Origin: Chloroflexota bacterium
GTDB lineage: Bacteria > Chloroflexota > Dehalococcoidia > Lucifugimonadales > JADFKI01
Assembly (NCBI GenBank): GCA_009838595.1
Contig: VXRI01000251.1
Location: 1 to 6,176, forward strand
DNA length: 6,176 nucleotides
Direction: 5' to 3'
Positions 5,741-6,176 of the stretch are shown here, piece after piece. Below the pieces are notes generated by a model. It was not told the origin of the DNA and did no database searches. It worked only from the letters and a program-made list of their open reading frames with translations. Positions within the stretch are counted from its first letter, which is position 1. Every line of letters begins with the position of its first letter. A program made the position numbers and the translations under genes.

Positions 5741-6176
5741 ATGGTGTCGAGCATAAATCTTCCACTACTAGATGGCAGCATTTCGCTGCCGTTACCATTG
5801 CACGCGCCGGACGGATTCTTCAGCCTGCCGGTCGCAATTGCAGGCTACCTGCTTGCCGCGCTGTTCATCGGCATCGCAATCAGGCAGACAAATAAGAACC
5901 TCAACGAGCGCATCGTACCGATGATGGGTGTGATGGCGGCGTTCATTTTCGCCGCGCAGATGATTAACTTTCCGGTGGCTGGTGGCACATCCGGGCATCT
6001 CATTGGTGGCGCGCTTGCGGCGATCATACTTGGTCCATGGGCTGCGATTCTGGTGATGACTGCGGTCGTGGGTTTGCAGGCGCTGCTGTTCCAAGACGGT
6101 GGACTGGTGGTGCTTGGCGTCAACCTGCTGAACATGTCCATCGTAAGCGTACTAGCGGGCTATGGCGCGTACTGGG
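5741..6176 (+). CDS. cbiM: ECF cobalt/nickel transporter S-component CbiM, 5' part
   Basis: CbiM is the membrane substrate-specificity subunit of an energy-coupling-factor importer for Co2+ (for cobalamin synthesis) or Ni2+; it works with CbiN or an equivalent, CbiQ and the ATPase CbiO. The frame is open to the window edge (145 residues visible). Family marks are HAPDGFFSLPVAIAGYLLAA (residues 21-40, matching the usual MHIPDGFL N-terminus), R.VP..GVMAAFIFAAQMINFPV (57-79), GGTSGHLIGGALAAIILGPW (81-100, with the conserved His86) and ALLFQDGG..VLG.N..NM (114-132). At least three to four hydrophobic helices are visible. Starting at ATG 5741 adds about 19 residues ahead of the usual Met-His start; TTG at 5798-5800, directly before the His codon, would restore Met-His but has no Shine-Dalgarno sequence. 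Cobalt against nickel cannot be decided. The partner genes would be expected beyond the right edge. Confidence 0.93.
   Translation, partial: MVSSINLPLLDGSISLPLPLHAPDGFFSLPVAIAGYLLAALFIGIAIRQTNKNLNERIVPMMGVMAAFIFAAQMINFPVAGGTSGHLIGGALAAIILGPWAAILVMTAVVGLQALLFQDGGLVVLGVNLLNMSIVSVLAGYGAYW

Noticed and set aside
5671..5895. Plus-strand open frame over the start of cbiM
   Set aside because: It is in a different frame from cbiM and begins inside the promoter repeat; the CbiM frame shows strong family motifs.

Overview
The window looks like a chromosomal fragment of an uncultured Chloroflexota-type bacterium (SAR202/Dehalococcoidia-like). That placement is an inference from the style of the tandem Cache-domain protein, the short ThiI without a rhodanese domain and the GC-rich codon use; no marker gene here proves it. 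There are four recognisable protein-coding loci, one decayed gene and several regulatory sites. No RNA gene, CRISPR array, intact insertion sequence or prophage gene was found.

Layout. (1) Positions 2-1855, plus strand: the 3' part of a large protein made of tandem Cache-type sensor domains. Four complete domains and part of a fifth are visible, arranged as alternating A and B types with a 756-bp (252-residue) period. The frame is broken near the left edge by a TAA at 35-37 where a conserved tyrosine is expected. A clear hairpin terminator follows at 1897-1932. (2) 2135-3334, plus strand: thiI, the tRNA 4-thiouridine (and thiazole) sulfurtransferase. A near-consensus promoter lies so close to the ATG that the transcript is probably leaderless. 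(3) About 3500-3955, plus strand: remains of a VapC-like PIN-domain toxin gene with two in-frame stops and at least one frameshift. (4) 3959-5260, minus strand: a 12-helix MFS transporter of the monocarboxylate/OxlT-like type, convergent with the PIN remnant and 3 bp from it. (5) 5261-5740: a 480-bp gap upstream of two divergent genes. Its right-hand part holds a strong promoter with a 15-bp direct repeat around the -35 box. (6) 5741 to the right edge, plus strand: the 5' part of cbiM, the membrane S-component of an ECF cobalt/nickel transporter.

The genes do not form one operon or pathway. ThiI (sulfur transfer), CbiM (cobalt for cobalamin, or nickel) and the MFS carrier are separate housekeeping or uptake functions, and the Cache protein is probably an extracytoplasmic small-ligand sensor or binder. 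I see no convincing new multi-gene system. The observations most worth following are the A-B Cache array with its nonsense codon, the repeat-embedded cbiM promoter, the cbiM start-codon conflict, the leaderless thiI transcript and the dead PIN toxin.
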